Shown: positions 8,115-16,806, counted from the first letter of the stretch. The stretch: 64,000 nucleotides of DNA from Pinirhizobacter sp036499745 (GCF_036499745.1 NZ_DASYDG010000032.1:1-64000), one strand, 5' to 3'. A program made the numbers and translations. The notes: generated by a model from the sequence alone, not told the origin.

Positions 8115-9038
8115 TCAGGGAATGGAAGGGTACCCGTGCATGGCCAGGCTAGCCTCGCCGTCCGCCACACGAAGCCGTGCAAGGGCGCCGACGGGCAAGG
8201 TGAACTTGTCCGGACAGTGGCCGAACGGCAATTCGGTGACCACCGGAATGCCGGCAACCGCGCCGATACGCTCGATCGCATCGGGAAGGTCGTAACCGTT
8301 GTCGTACTCGCTGCTTCGATAGGAGGAAAAATCGCCCATGACCAGCGCCTTCTGCCGGCCCAGGACGCCCGCCAGATACAGGTGGTAAAGCATCCGCTCC
8401 ACCCGGAACGGCGGCTCGGAGACATCTTCGACGAAGAGAATGCCGCCATCGATCACCGGCATGTAGGGCGTGCCCACCAGCGCGCAGATCACCGCCAGGT
8501 TGCCACCCCAGAGCACGCCTTCGACGTCGACATCGGGCGAGCCTGCGGGAGCGGACCAGGCGACGTCCATCGAGGACGACTGCATGGCCTGCCAGAAATG
8601 GCGCCAGGTGAAGTCGCGCAAGGCTTCGGCGCCGAAGTCCGCGCTGAGCATCGGGCCGCCGAAGGTCACGAGGTTCACCCGGGCCAGTAACGCCAACTGG
8701 ATGGCGGTGAAGTCGCTATGGCCGACCATGGCCAGGGGACGGGAGCCCAGGCGCTCGCGAAGCCCGTCGTAGTCAAGGTGCTCGAGCAACTGGTGTGCGC
8801 CATAACCCCCGCGGACAGCCAGGGCGATATCCACCGAAGAATCCGTGCCCAGCGCGTTGAGTTCGGCGACGCGCTCGTCGACGCTACCGGCGAAACGCTG
8901 GTCGATACGCTGCAGGGCGTCCTTGCCGACAACGACATGGCCCGCCGCTTCCAGGCGCTCGACACCGCGGCGTACCGTGGCCTGGTCGTGGGGATAGCCC
9001 GATGGGGCGATGAGCTGGATCTTGAGGTTCCGATGCAT
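8115..9038 (-). CDS. LD-carboxypeptidase, peptidase family S66
   Basis: Starting at ATG 9038 (MHRNLKIQLIAPSGYP) the protein has 307 residues. The S66 nucleophile elbow is MVGHSDFTAIQ (Ser near 111), the glycine-rich AVRGGYGAHQLLEHLDY precedes it, VLWGGNLAVICALVGTPY follows, and the Glu and His of the triad fit VEDVSEPPFRVERML and LPFGHCPDKFTLPVG. These enzymes cut the L,D bond of murein tetrapeptides during cell-wall recycling, or release peptides as in MccF. There is no signal peptide, so it is cytosolic. Its position between ribBA and ribH is unusual. Confidence 0.9.
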   Translation of the reverse strand: MHRNLKIQLIAPSGYPHDQATVRRGVERLEAAGHVVVGKDALQRIDQRFAGSVDERVAELNALGTDSSVDIALAVRGGYGAHQLLEHLDYDGLRERLGSRPLAMVGHSDFTAIQLALLARVNLVTFGGPMLSADFGAEALRDFTWRHFWQAMQSSSMDVAWSAPAGSPDVDVEGVLWGGNLAVICALVGTPYMPVIDGGILFVEDVSEPPFRVERMLYHLYLAGVLGRQKALVMGDFSSYRSSEYDNGYDLPDAIERIGAVAGIPVVTELPFGHCPDKFTLPVGALARLRVADGEASLAMHGYPSIP

Positions 9039-9090
9039 GCCGATGTCTAGTGGAGGGGCTGGCCAGATGACCTTGGGCCTGAACTTAAGA

Positions 9091-10173
9091 CTATCCGACG
9101 TAGCCGTCGACCTGCAGGCCGAAGCCCTGCAGCCCCACCAGTCGGCGTGGCGTGCCCAGTACCCGCAATGAACGAATGCCAAGATCCGTCAGGATCTGTG
9201 CCCCGAGTCCGAGCTGACGCCACTCATGGGGATCCTCGTTGGGCACTTCATGGCCGGCCAGACGGGCCAGCAGGGCCTCGGCGGAATCCTCGCCCGACAA
9301 CACCACCAGGACACCACGGCCTTCGCTATCAATGCGGCGCAAGGCCGCCGTGACGGTATGCCCGAGGTCCTCACGCTTCAGATGAAGCACATCGGAGAGT
9401 GTGTTGCGCACGTGCACACGGGTAAGCACGGGCTCGCCCTGGGTTACATCGCCGCGAACCAGGGCAAAATGAAGACCGTGGGCAATGGCATCGCGGAACG
9501 CCACCAGGCGGAACGTCCCGAACTCGGTATCGACGTCGTCTTCGTGCACGCGCTCGATGGTGCGCTCGGTTTCCAGCCGGTAGCGGATGAGGTCGGCGAT
9601 ACTGCCGATCTTCAGGCCATGTTTGGCAGCGAACGTTTCCAGCTCCGGGCGCCGCGCCATCTCGCCATCGTCCTTGAGGATCTCGATCAACACAGCCGAA
9701 GGCTCAAGCCCGGCGAGCGCGGCAAGGTCGCAGCCCGCTTCGGTGTGTCCGGCTCGGGTAAGCACACCACCAGGACGCGCGGTCAGTGGAAAAATATGCC
9801 CGGGCTGGCTTAAGTCTTCGGGGCGGGCGTCCTTCTTCACCGCGGCAAGGATGGTATGCGCGCGGTCGTAGGCGGAGATGCCGGTGGTGACGCCTTCGGC
9901 CGCCTCGATCGAAACGGTGAAGTTGGTGTGGTAGGCCGAGGTGTTGTCGCTGACCATCGGGCGCAGGCCGAGCTGGCGCGTGCGCTGTTCGGTCAGGGTA
10001 AGGCACACCAGTCCGCGCGCCTCGCGCACCATGAAGTTGATGTGCTGCGCGGTGACCTTCTCCGCGGCCATGATGATGTCGCCCTCGTTCTCGCGGTCCT
10101 CGTCGTCGAGGATCACCACCATGCGGCCGGCGCGCAGTTCGTCGAGGATGTCGGGGATGCTGTCGAATGCCAT
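9091..10173 (-). CDS. ribB: 3,4-dihydroxy-2-butanone-4-phosphate synthase with a degenerate GTP cyclohydrolase II domain
   Basis: The 360-residue protein has a complete RibB half (about 1-200). It contains the DDEDRENEGDI acidic loop, FMVREARGLVCL, the ISAYDRAHTI region and PGHIFPL followed by RAGHTEAGCDLA. The C-terminal half (about 205-360) aligns by context with GTP cyclohydrolase II, but the zinc-binding cysteines of the CxxCDCxxQ type are absent: the corresponding stretch reads RVHVRNTLSDVLHLKRED. This hybrid is known from several proteobacteria, where only the RibB activity is kept. A separate ribA should exist elsewhere in the genome. It follows ribE by 14 bases. Confidence 0.95.
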   Translation of the reverse strand: MAFDSIPDILDELRAGRMVVILDDEDRENEGDIIMAAEKVTAQHINFMVREARGLVCLTLTEQRTRQLGLRPMVSDNTSAYHTNFTVSIEAAEGVTTGISAYDRAHTILAAVKKDARPEDLSQPGHIFPLTARPGGVLTRAGHTEAGCDLAALAGLEPSAVLIEILKDDGEMARRPELETFAAKHGLKIGSIADLIRYRLETERTIERVHEDDVDTEFGTFRLVAFRDAIAHGLHFALVRGDVTQGEPVLTRVHVRNTLSDVLHLKREDLGHTVTAALRRIDSEGRGVLVVLSGEDSAEALLARLAGHEVPNEDPHEWRQLGLGAQILTDLGIRSLRVLGTPRRLVGLQGFGLQVDGYVG

Positions 10174-10187
10174 GGATGCTTTGCCTT

Positions 10188-10832
10188 TTAGCGTGCGAAA
10201 CCGTGCTCGCGCAGGAAATCTTCGTCGATGCCGCGGCCACTGCCGTCGCCCAGCAACCGCTCGACATAGCGGGCCACGACATCGACCTCGAGGTTTACCG
10301 GATCGCCAGCCTTGCGATCGGCGAATGTCGTGTGTTCCACCGTATGGGGGATAAGGTTCACGCCGAAGCGATTTCCCGCCACTTCGTTCACCGTAAGGCT
10401 GGTGCCGTCAATGCAGATCGAACCCTTCGCGGCGATATAGCGGGCCAGGTTCGGCGGGACTTCGAACGTCCACCGCTGCGAACGGCCATCGTTGGTCACC
10501 GAGGCGACCTTGCCCAGGCCGTCGACATGCCCCGACACCATATGGCCACCGAGGCGGTCGGCCAGGCGCAGGGCTTTTTCCAGGTTTACCCGGCTGCCCG
10601 GGCCAAGTTGGCCCAGGTTGGTGAGCGAAAGCGTTTCGTTGGAGACATCGGCGGCAAACGACTGCGTGCCAAGCTCCACTGCCGTCAGGCAGACACCGCC
10701 GACGGCAATGCTGTCGCCCAGCGCGACATCGGCCATGTCCAAGGTTGCGGTGTCGACAGTGAGGCGCACATCGCCGCCGCGACGCTCGATGCGCGCGATG
10801 CGGCCGACGGTCTGGATGATTCCGGTGAACAT
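10188..10832 (-). CDS. ribE: Riboflavin synthase, alpha chain
   Basis: The start MFTGIIQTVGRIARIERRGG at 10832 is the hallmark N-terminus of riboflavin synthase. The 214-residue protein has two similar lumazine-binding barrels, each with a GDSIAVxGVCLT or GSICIDGTSLTVN type motif (about 35-50 and 130-147), and DLGQLGPGSRVNLEKAL-like linkers. It dismutates two lumazines to riboflavin. Expression is likely set by the FMN riboswitch at 10913-11051, immediately upstream and after ribD. Confidence 0.96.
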   Translation of the reverse strand: MFTGIIQTVGRIARIERRGGDVRLTVDTATLDMADVALGDSIAVGGVCLTAVELGTQSFAADVSNETLSLTNLGQLGPGSRVNLEKALRLADRLGGHMVSGHVDGLGKVASVTNDGRSQRWTFEVPPNLARYIAAKGSICIDGTSLTVNEVAGNRFGVNLIPHTVEHTTFADRKAGDPVNLEVDVVARYVERLLGDGSGRGIDEDFLREHGFAR

Positions 10833-10837
10833 GATTG

Positions 10838-10884
10838 ACGTCCTGCGGCACGAGGTTTTGGTGAACGTCGGCAAGGCAGGACGC
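10838..10884 (-). promoter_or_regulatory. Ribosome-site sequestering stem of the FMN riboswitch
   Basis: In the mRNA GCGTCCTGC (10884-10876) can pair over nine positions, one of them a G-U pair, with GCAGGACGT (10846-10838). The 3' arm contains the AGGA six to nine bases before the ribE start. This would be the expression platform: FMN binding upstream would favour the stem and block translation. Pairing is visible; the switching is inferred. Confidence 0.55.
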
Positions 10885-10912
10885 ATACCGCCCGCGAGGG
10901 AGGCATGGCGTC

Positions 10913-11051
10913 GTCTTCTTTCATCCGGACTATGACCGTCGGCCCTGGCATCGCACCAGGTCTGCTGACCCCGCCTTGCGGCGGGCGCTCGCGGGCTCGC
11001 CCCGGTGAAGGGACATACCGCCGGTGGGGAGTTTCGCCCCGCCCTGAAGAC
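10913..11051 (-). promoter_or_regulatory. FMN riboswitch (RFN element) ahead of ribE
   Basis: In the minus-strand sense the conserved RFN blocks are present in order. They are the P1 arm GTCTTC (11051-11046), AGGGCGGGGCGAAACTCCCC, ACCGGCGGTATG, the GGTCAGCAGACCTGGTG arm, CGATGCCAGGGCCGACGGTC, ATAGTCCGGATGAAAGA and the closing GAAGAC (10918-10913). The variable arm between them is a GC-rich hairpin. RFN elements bind flavin mononucleotide. This one sits inside the cluster, after ribD and before ribE, so it should control ribE and the genes after it rather than ribD. Confidence 0.96.
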
Positions 11052-11093
11052 ATCACCGGCAATGATACCACCGGCGCCGGTGGACGGGCGGGC

Positions 11094-12185
11094 TTACCGC
11101 GGGGGTCGAAGCCGCAGGCGGACATCGCCGCCGACCATGGCGTGGTCGACGATACCCAGCTGCCAGCGCCCAGCCATGGTGTCCAGGGCGGGCAGCGCCA
11201 GCAGCGGCCTGGCGCTGTCGCCCAGCAGCACCGGGGCGATATAGAGCAGCAGCTCGTCCACCAGCCCTTGGGCAAATAGCGCCCCGCACAGGGTGGCGCC
11301 GGCTTCCACGTGCAATTCGTTGCAATCGCGTGCCGCGAGCACGCCCAGCACATACGCCAGATCCAGATACCCACCGGATGCCGGCACCGGGATGCATTCA
11401 ACGCGCGCGAAGCGCTCGTCGCCCGCATCGACGCTGGCGTCGTGCATCACCATCGTCGGTGCCTGCCCATCAAGCACGTGGGCCTGGGCGGGTGTCCGCA
11501 GGTTAGTGTCAAGCACGACCCGCGTCGGCGGCACGCCCTCGCGGTCGCCTGGAAGGCGCGCCGTCAGGCGTGGATCGTCGGCCAGTACCGTGCCACTGCC
11601 TGTGAGGATGGCCGAACTGCGTGCGCGCCAGCGCTGGACATCTTCACGCGCTGCCTCGCCGGTGATCCATTTCGATTCGCCATTGGCCAGCGCGGTGCGG
11701 CCATCGATGCTCATGGCTAGTTTCACCCGCACGAAGGGCCTGCCCCGCTCGATGCGGCTGAAAAATCCGGCGTTCAGTTCCCTGGCTTCCTCGCGCATCA
11801 GGCCGCAGTCGACCTCGATGCCGGCCTCGCGCAACCGGGCCATGCCGCGGCCATTGACCTGGTCGAAAGGATCCTCAGCCGCCACCACGACGCGGGCGAC
11901 ACCCGCAGCGACCAGTGCATCGGCACAGGGCGGCGTGCGACCTTGGTGCGCACACGGTTCAAGGGTGACGTAAACGGTGGCGCCGCGCGCCCGTTCGCCG
12001 GCGGCTTGCAGGGCGAGCACTTCGGCATGGGGACCGCCGGCCTTCCGGTGGAAACCCTCGCCCACCACCACGCCGTTGCGTTCGATCACGCAGCCGACAC
12101 GCGGATTGGGCTGGGTGGTGTAGATGCCGCGCGCGGCAATCTCAAGCGCGCGCGCCATATAGGCGTGGTCGTGTGGCTGCAACAT
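11094..12185 (-). CDS. ribD: Bifunctional riboflavin pyrimidine deaminase/reductase
   Basis: The 363-residue protein has the deaminase domain first: GGPHAEVLAL (zinc His and Glu, near 50) and LEPCAHQGRTPPCADAL (zinc Cys pair, about 75-91). The reductase domain follows, with VKLAMSIDGRTALANGESKWITG (20-residue core near 160), an NADPH site and a LHVEAGATLCGALF motif near 295. It carries out two successive steps from the first ring-opened intermediate. It begins one base after the nrdR stop codon and lies before the FMN riboswitch. Confidence 0.96.
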   Translation of the reverse strand: MLQPHDHAYMARALEIAARGIYTTQPNPRVGCVIERNGVVVGEGFHRKAGGPHAEVLALQAAGERARGATVYVTLEPCAHQGRTPPCADALVAAGVARVVVAAEDPFDQVNGRGMARLREAGIEVDCGLMREEARELNAGFFSRIERGRPFVRVKLAMSIDGRTALANGESKWITGEAAREDVQRWRARSSAILTGSGTVLADDPRLTARLPGDREGVPPTRVVLDTNLRTPAQAHVLDGQAPTMVMHDASVDAGDERFARVECIPVPASGGYLDLAYVLGVLAARDCNELHVEAGATLCGALFAQGLVDELLLYIAPVLLGDSARPLLALPALDTMAGRWQLGIVDHAMVGGDVRLRLRPPR

Positions 12186-12692
12186 CTACTTGCGCTTGCC
12201 GCCGCCCACCAGCGGCAGCGGCAGGGCTTCCATCGCGGGAAGATCGCGCTCGAGTTTCTCGATCTCCTCGCGGAACGCGTGGACATCCTCGAACTTGCGA
12301 TACACCGAGGCGAACCGTACGTAGGCCACCTGGTCGAGCTTCTTCAGTTCACGCATCACCAGCTCGCCAACCTGTCGCGACGGCACTTCGCGCTCGCCGG
12401 TACGCCGCAGGTCGTCGACGATGGCGCGCACCGCGGCATCGACATCGTTGCTGGCCACCGGTCGCTTCTGCAGTGCCCGCTCGAAGCTCACGCGCAGCTT
12501 GCGCTCGTCGAAGGACTCACGCCGCTGCCCGCTCTTGATCACGGCCGGCAATTTCAGCTCGGCCGTTTCATAGGTATTGAAGCGTTCGCTGCATTGCGGG
12601 CATTCACGGCGGCGGCGCACCGATCCGCCGTCGTCGGTCAGGCGCGAGTCGATCACGCGCGTGTCTTCGTGCTGGCAGAACGGGCAATGCAT
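12186..12692 (-). CDS. nrdR: Transcriptional repressor NrdR
   Basis: The 168-residue protein begins MHCPFCQHEDTRVIDSR and continues with RRRRECPQCSERFNTYE, which together form the CxxC...CxxC zinc ribbon. The ATP-cone follows with VIKSGQRRESFDERKL and the later VASNDVDAAVRAIVDDLR. NrdR senses ATP/dATP and represses ribonucleotide reductase genes. Its place between glyA and ribD is the standard gammaproteobacterial one. The 18-base gap from glyA suggests co-transcription. Confidence 0.97.
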   Translation of the reverse strand: MHCPFCQHEDTRVIDSRLTDDGGSVRRRRECPQCSERFNTYETAELKLPAVIKSGQRRESFDERKLRVSFERALQKRPVASNDVDAAVRAIVDDLRRTGEREVPSRQVGELVMRELKKLDQVAYVRFASVYRKFEDVHAFREEIEKLERDLPAMEALPLPLVGGGKRK

Positions 12693-12710
12693 GGCGGGTG
12701 GTAAGTGTCC

Positions 12711-13967
12711 TTAACCGTAGACGGGGAAGCGCGCGCACTGCGCGGTAACGGCCTGGCGCACGCGGGCAATCACTTGCGCATCGCCCGGGGCATCGAGCAC
12801 GTCGCAGATCCAGCCGGTGAGTTCCACCGTGTCCGCTTCCAGGTAGCCACGCGTAGTGATGGCGGGTGTGCCCACGCGCAGGCCCGAAGTGACGAACGGC
12901 GAACGCGGATCGTTGGGTACTGCGTTCTTGTTCACCGTGATGTGCGCCTTGCCCAATGCCGCTTCGGCATCCTTGCCGGTGATTTCGCGACCGATCAGGT
13001 CGATCAGCATCAAATGGTTTTCGGTGCCGCCGGAGACAACCTTGTAACCGCGCGCGATGAAAGCCTTGGCCATGGCCTGGGCGTTCTTCACCACCTGCTC
13101 CTGGTAGGTGCGGAACCCAGGCTCCAGCGCTTCCTTGAACGCCACGGCCTTGGCGGCGATGACGTGCATCAGCGGGCCGCCCTGGATGCCGGGGAACACC
13201 ACCGACTGCAGTTTCTTCTCAATCTCCTCGCCAGCGCCCTGCGCCACGATGATGCCGCCGCGCGGACCGCGCAATGTCTTGTGCGTGGTGGAGGTGACCA
13301 CGTGCGCATGCGGCAGCGGACTGGGATAGACACCCGCGGCCACCAGGCCGGCGATGTGCGCCATGTCCACAAAGAGGTACGCACCGACCTTGTCGGCAAT
13401 GGCGCGAAAGCGGGCCCAGTCCATGATCTGCGAGTAGGCGGAGAACCCGGCCACGATCATCTTCGGCTGGTGTTCGACTGCGAGTTTTTCGATCTCGTCG
13501 TAATCGACCAGGCCCGTATCCGGCGAGATGCCGTACTGCACGGCGTTGAAGATCTTGCCCGACAGGTTCACCTTCGCGCCGTGGGTCAGGTGGCCGCCGT
13601 GGGCCAGGCTCATGCCCAGGATGGTGTCGCCCGGCTGCAAAAGGGCGAAGTACACCGCCTGGTTGGCCTGCGAGCCCGAATGCGGCTGCACGTTGGCGTA
13701 GTCGCAGTCGAACAGCTGCTTCAGGCGCTCGATGGCCAGCTTCTCGGCGATGTCCACGTACTCGCAGCCACCGTAGTAGCGCTTGCCCGGGTAGCCCTCG
13801 GCGTATTTGTTGGTGAGCACCGAGCCCTGGGCCTCCATCACGCGGGGGCTGGCGTAGTTCTCCGAAGCGATCAGCTCGACGTGGTCTTCCTGGCGGCGCG
13901 CCTCGTGGGCGATGGCCTGGGCCAGTTCGTCGTCGTAACCGGCAATGGAGCTGTCCTTCGGGAACAT
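12711..13967 (-). CDS. glyA: Serine hydroxymethyltransferase
   Basis: The 418-residue protein has the SHMT landmarks: ELIASENYASPRVMEA near 31-46, the glycine-rich NKYAEGYPGKRYYGGCEYVD near 53-72, and the PLP lysine K230 in VTSTTHKTLRGPRGG. It interconverts serine and glycine while charging tetrahydrofolate with a one-carbon unit. It is the first gene of the minus-strand cluster with nrdR and ribD, divergent from ettA. I looked for a glycine riboswitch in its leader (13968-14150) and did not see one. Confidence 0.97.
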   Translation of the reverse strand: MFPKDSSIAGYDDELAQAIAHEARRQEDHVELIASENYASPRVMEAQGSVLTNKYAEGYPGKRYYGGCEYVDIAEKLAIERLKQLFDCDYANVQPHSGSQANQAVYFALLQPGDTILGMSLAHGGHLTHGAKVNLSGKIFNAVQYGISPDTGLVDYDEIEKLAVEHQPKMIVAGFSAYSQIMDWARFRAIADKVGAYLFVDMAHIAGLVAAGVYPSPLPHAHVVTSTTHKTLRGPRGGIIVAQGAGEEIEKKLQSVVFPGIQGGPLMHVIAAKAVAFKEALEPGFRTYQEQVVKNAQAMAKAFIARGYKVVSGGTENHLMLIDLIGREITGKDAEAALGKAHITVNKNAVPNDPRSPFVTSGLRVGTPAITTRGYLEADTVELTGWICDVLDAPGDAQVIARVRQAVTAQCARFPVYG

Positions 13968-14131
13968 CGTGACCTCGGCAAGGTAAAGAACGAATCCGGG
14001 AAAGTGTAGCGCCGACAGGGTTTTGCGGCCACTGCTTGGGAAAGTCCTTGCTGCCGGCCAGGACCCAACCCCACGTGCCGACTTGGACTAAGCAGTGCCC
14101 CGGCTCCGTGGCAAGCATGGCTCCGATCGGG

Positions 14132-14137
14132 GATAAT
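14132..14137 (+). promoter_or_regulatory. Possible -10 box of the ettA promoter
   Basis: GATAAT lies 74 bases before the ettA start in the 244-bp gap between divergent glyA and ettA. The matching -35 region is poor, so this is a weak call based on the -10 hexamer and position. Confidence 0.3.
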
Positions 14138-14211
14138 GGGGGAATTTCCCGCCTTTTCCTTGCGCAGGCCGCCCATGCGGCGGCCTGCCTGAAATCCCCC
14201 TCGGAGCCAGC

Positions 14212-15870
14212 ATGCAGTACATCTACACGATGAACGGGGTAAGCAAGATCGTCCCCCCCAAGCGCCACATCATCAAGGACATCTCGCTCTCGTTCTTCCC
14301 CGGCGCCAAGATCGGCCTGCTGGGCGTGAATGGCGCGGGCAAGTCCACCGTGCTGAAGATCATGGCCGGCGTCGATACCGACTTCCAGGGCGAGGCGCGC
14401 GCCAACCCGGGCACCAAGATCGGCTACCTGGCCCAGGAGCCGCAGCTGGATCCGGAAAAAACCGTCCGCGAGGCCGTTGAAGAAGGCGTCTCGGAAATCC
14501 TCGACGCCCAGAAGCGCCTGGAAGAGGTCTACGCCGCCTACGCCGAGGAAGGCGCCGACTTCGACAAGCTGGCCGAGGAACAGCAGAAACTGGAGAACAT
14601 CCTGGCCGCCAACGACGCGCACGCGCTCGAGCGCCAGCTGGAAGTAGCCGCCGATGCGCTGCGCCTGCCGCCCTGGGACGCCAAGATCGGCCCCCTGTCC
14701 GGTGGCGAGAAGCGCCGCGTGGCACTGTGCCGCCTGCTGCTGTCCAAGCCCGACATGCTGCTGCTGGACGAACCCACCAACCATCTGGACGCCGAGTCCG
14801 TCGACTGGCTCGAGCAGTTCCTGCACGACTACCCCGGCACCGTGGTGGCGGTCACCCATGACCGCTACTTCCTGGACAACGCCGCTGAGTGGATCCTCGA
14901 GCTCGACCGTGGCCGCGGCATCCCCTGGAAGGGCAACTACACCGAGTGGCTGGAACAGAAGAGCGAGCGCCTGGCCCGCGAGGAAGCCTCCGAGAAAGGC
15001 CGCCAGAAGGCCCTGGCCCGCGAGCTTGAATGGGTGCGTTCGGCCGCCAAGGGCCGTCAGTCCAAGGGCAAGGCCCGTATCAACCGCTTCGAGGAACTGA
15101 ACTCCGTCGAATACCAGAAGCGCAACGAAACCAACGAGCTCTACATCCCGCCGGGCGAGCGTCTGGGCCAGGAAGTGATCGAGTTCAAGAACGTTTCCAA
15201 GAGCTTCGGCGACCGCGTGCTCATCGACGACCTCAGCTTCAAGGTGCCGCCCGGCGCCATCGTCGGCGTGATCGGCCCCAACGGCGCGGGTAAATCCACG
15301 CTGTTCAAGTTGATCACCGGCAAGGAAACGCCAGACAGTGGCGAAGTGAAGCTGGGCCACACCGTGCAGCTGGCCTACGTCGACCAGTCACGCGATGCGC
15401 TGGATCCAAAGAAGAACGTATGGCAAGAAGTGTCCGGCGGCGCCGACATCATCACCATCGGCCGTTACGAGTTGCAGTCGCGCGCCTACATCGGCCGCTT
15501 CAACTTCAAGGGCACCGACCAGCAGAAGATCGTCGGTTCACTGTCCGGCGGTGAGCGCGGCCGCCTGCACATGGCCAAGACCCTGATGCAGGGCGGCAAC
15601 GTGCTGCTGCTGGACGAACCGTCCAACGACCTGGACGTGGAAACCCTGCGCGCACTGGAAGATGCCATGCTGGAATTCCCCGGCTGCGCGATGGTGATCT
15701 CGCATGACCGCTGGTTCCTCGACCGCATCGCCACGCACATCCTGGCCTTCGAAGGCGATTCCCACGTGGAATTCTTCCCCGGCAACTACAACGAATACGA
15801 AGCGGACAAGAAACGCCGCATGGGCGACGATGCCGGCCCCAAGCGGGTGAAGTACAAGAAGCTGGCCTGA
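14212..15870 (+). CDS. ettA: Energy-dependent translational throttle protein EttA (ABC-F)
   Basis: The 552-residue soluble protein has two ABC domains and no membrane segments. Domain one has GVNGAGKST near 40, LSGGEKRRVALCRLL near 163 and LLLDEPTNHLDAESVDWLE near 184. Domain two has GPNGAGKST near 357, LSGGERGRLHMAKTLMQGG near 445 and LLLDEPSNDLDVETLR near 466. The start MQYIYTMNGVSKIVPPKR and the long arm between domains fit EttA rather than Uup or YheS. EttA binds the ribosomal E site and gates entry into elongation according to the ATP/ADP ratio. Confidence 0.96.
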   Translation: MQYIYTMNGVSKIVPPKRHIIKDISLSFFPGAKIGLLGVNGAGKSTVLKIMAGVDTDFQGEARANPGTKIGYLAQEPQLDPEKTVREAVEEGVSEILDAQKRLEEVYAAYAEEGADFDKLAEEQQKLENILAANDAHALERQLEVAADALRLPPWDAKIGPLSGGEKRRVALCRLLLSKPDMLLLDEPTNHLDAESVDWLEQFLHDYPGTVVAVTHDRYFLDNAAEWILELDRGRGIPWKGNYTEWLEQKSERLAREEASEKGRQKALARELEWVRSAAKGRQSKGKARINRFEELNSVEYQKRNETNELYIPPGERLGQEVIEFKNVSKSFGDRVLIDDLSFKVPPGAIVGVIGPNGAGKSTLFKLITGKETPDSGEVKLGHTVQLAYVDQSRDALDPKKNVWQEVSGGADIITIGRYELQSRAYIGRFNFKGTDQQKIVGSLSGGERGRLHMAKTLMQGGNVLLLDEPSNDLDVETLRALEDAMLEFPGCAMVISHDRWFLDRIATHILAFEGDSHVEFFPGNYNEYEADKKRRMGDDAGPKRVKYKKLA

Positions 15871-15877
15871 CCCGACG

Positions 15878-15902
15878 CGGCCGCCCCACGGGGCGGCCGT
15901 TT
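15878..15902 (+). terminator. GC-rich hairpin after ettA
   Basis: CGGCCGCCC (15878-15886) and GGGCGGCCG (15891-15899) form a perfect 9-bp stem with a CACG loop, followed by only three T residues. It begins eight bases after the ettA stop codon. The short T run makes it a leaky terminator between ettA and pyrF. Confidence 0.6.
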
Positions 15903-15922
15903 CGCATGAGGAGGTACGAACC

Positions 15923-16732
15923 ATGTCGTTCATGCAACAACTGCGCGACGCCTGGCAGCAGCGCAATACGCTGATCTGCGTAGGCCTGGATCCCGAACCC
16001 GGTCGCCTACCCGCAGGCAGCGCCAGCGTGCTGGATTTCTGCAAGGCCATCGTCGATGCCACCGCGCCGTATGCCTGTGTCTTCAAGCCGCAGATCGCGC
16101 ACTTCGCGGCGCAACGGCTGGAAGGTGAGCTCGAAGAACTCATCGCCTACATCCACCGTGAACACCCCGGCGTGCCGGTCATCCTCGACGCCAAGCGCGG
16201 CGACATCGGATCCACCGCCAGGCACTACGCCAGCGAAGCGTTCGACCGCTATCAGGCCGATGCCGTCACCTTGAACCCGTACCTGGGCCGCGACTCCATC
16301 GAGCCGTTCCTGGAACGTGCCGACAAGGGCGTGATCCTGCTCTGCCGCACCTCCAACCCCGGTGGCGGGGATTTCCAGGCCCTGGATTGCGAAGGCGAGC
16401 CGCTTTACCTGCGCGTAGCCGAGACCATCGCACGCCAGTGGAATCACCACGGCAACTGCGCGCTGGTCACCGGCGCTACCTGGCCTGCGGAACTGGGCCA
16501 GGTGCGCGCGGTGGTCGGCGACATGCCTTTGCTGGTGCCCGGCATCGGCGCCCAAGGCGGGGACGTTGCCGCCGTCATGTCGCACGGCGCCACCGCTGAC
16601 GGCACGGGCCTGATGATTTCCTCGTCCCGGGGAATTATCTACGCCAGCGAAGGGGAGGATTTCCGCGGTGCTGCCGCCAACGCGGCGAAGGCGTTACGGG
16701 ACCTCATCAATACCCACCGCCGCGCTGCCTGA
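15923..16732 (+). CDS. pyrF: Orotidine 5'-phosphate decarboxylase, type 2
   Basis: The 269-residue protein has the catalytic motif DAKRGDIGSTA at 89-99, with LICVGLDPEPGRLP near 17-30 and LVPGIGAQGGDV near 200. Its length of about 270 and the DAKRGDIGST signature place it in the longer PyrF type found in actinobacteria and Xanthomonadales, rather than the 230-residue E. coli type. It makes UMP from OMP. AGGAGG lies just upstream of its ATG. Confidence 0.96.
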   Translation: MSFMQQLRDAWQQRNTLICVGLDPEPGRLPAGSASVLDFCKAIVDATAPYACVFKPQIAHFAAQRLEGELEELIAYIHREHPGVPVILDAKRGDIGSTARHYASEAFDRYQADAVTLNPYLGRDSIEPFLERADKGVILLCRTSNPGGGDFQALDCEGEPLYLRVAETIARQWNHHGNCALVTGATWPAELGQVRAVVGDMPLLVPGIGAQGGDVAAVMSHGATADGTGLMISSSRGIIYASEGEDFRGAAANAAKALRDLINTHRRAA

Positions 16733-16757
16733 TCGATTCCAGGGTTAATCGCGACGC

Positions 16758-16790
16758 AAAAAAAAACGCCCCTCGCGGGGCGTTTTTTTT
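16758..16790. terminator. Bidirectional intrinsic terminator between pyrF and the HU gene
   Basis: CGCCCC (16767-16772) and GGGGCG (16777-16782) form a stem with a TCGC loop. It is flanked by a run of A on the left and eight T on the right, so it works as a Rho-independent terminator for pyrF on the plus strand and for the HU-family gene on the minus strand. Confidence 0.9.
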
Positions 16791-16806
16791 CAAGCTTAGC
16801 GACCGA

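Noticed and set aside
13968..14150. Glycine riboswitch ahead of glyA
   Set aside because: The conserved blocks of the glycine aptamer are absent; only an ordinary short leader is seen.
13219..15360. A 713-codon open frame on the minus strand across glyA and ettA
   Set aside because: It lies in the wrong frame of glyA and opposite ettA, whose own products are full-length, recognised proteins. High GC content creates such long mirror frames.
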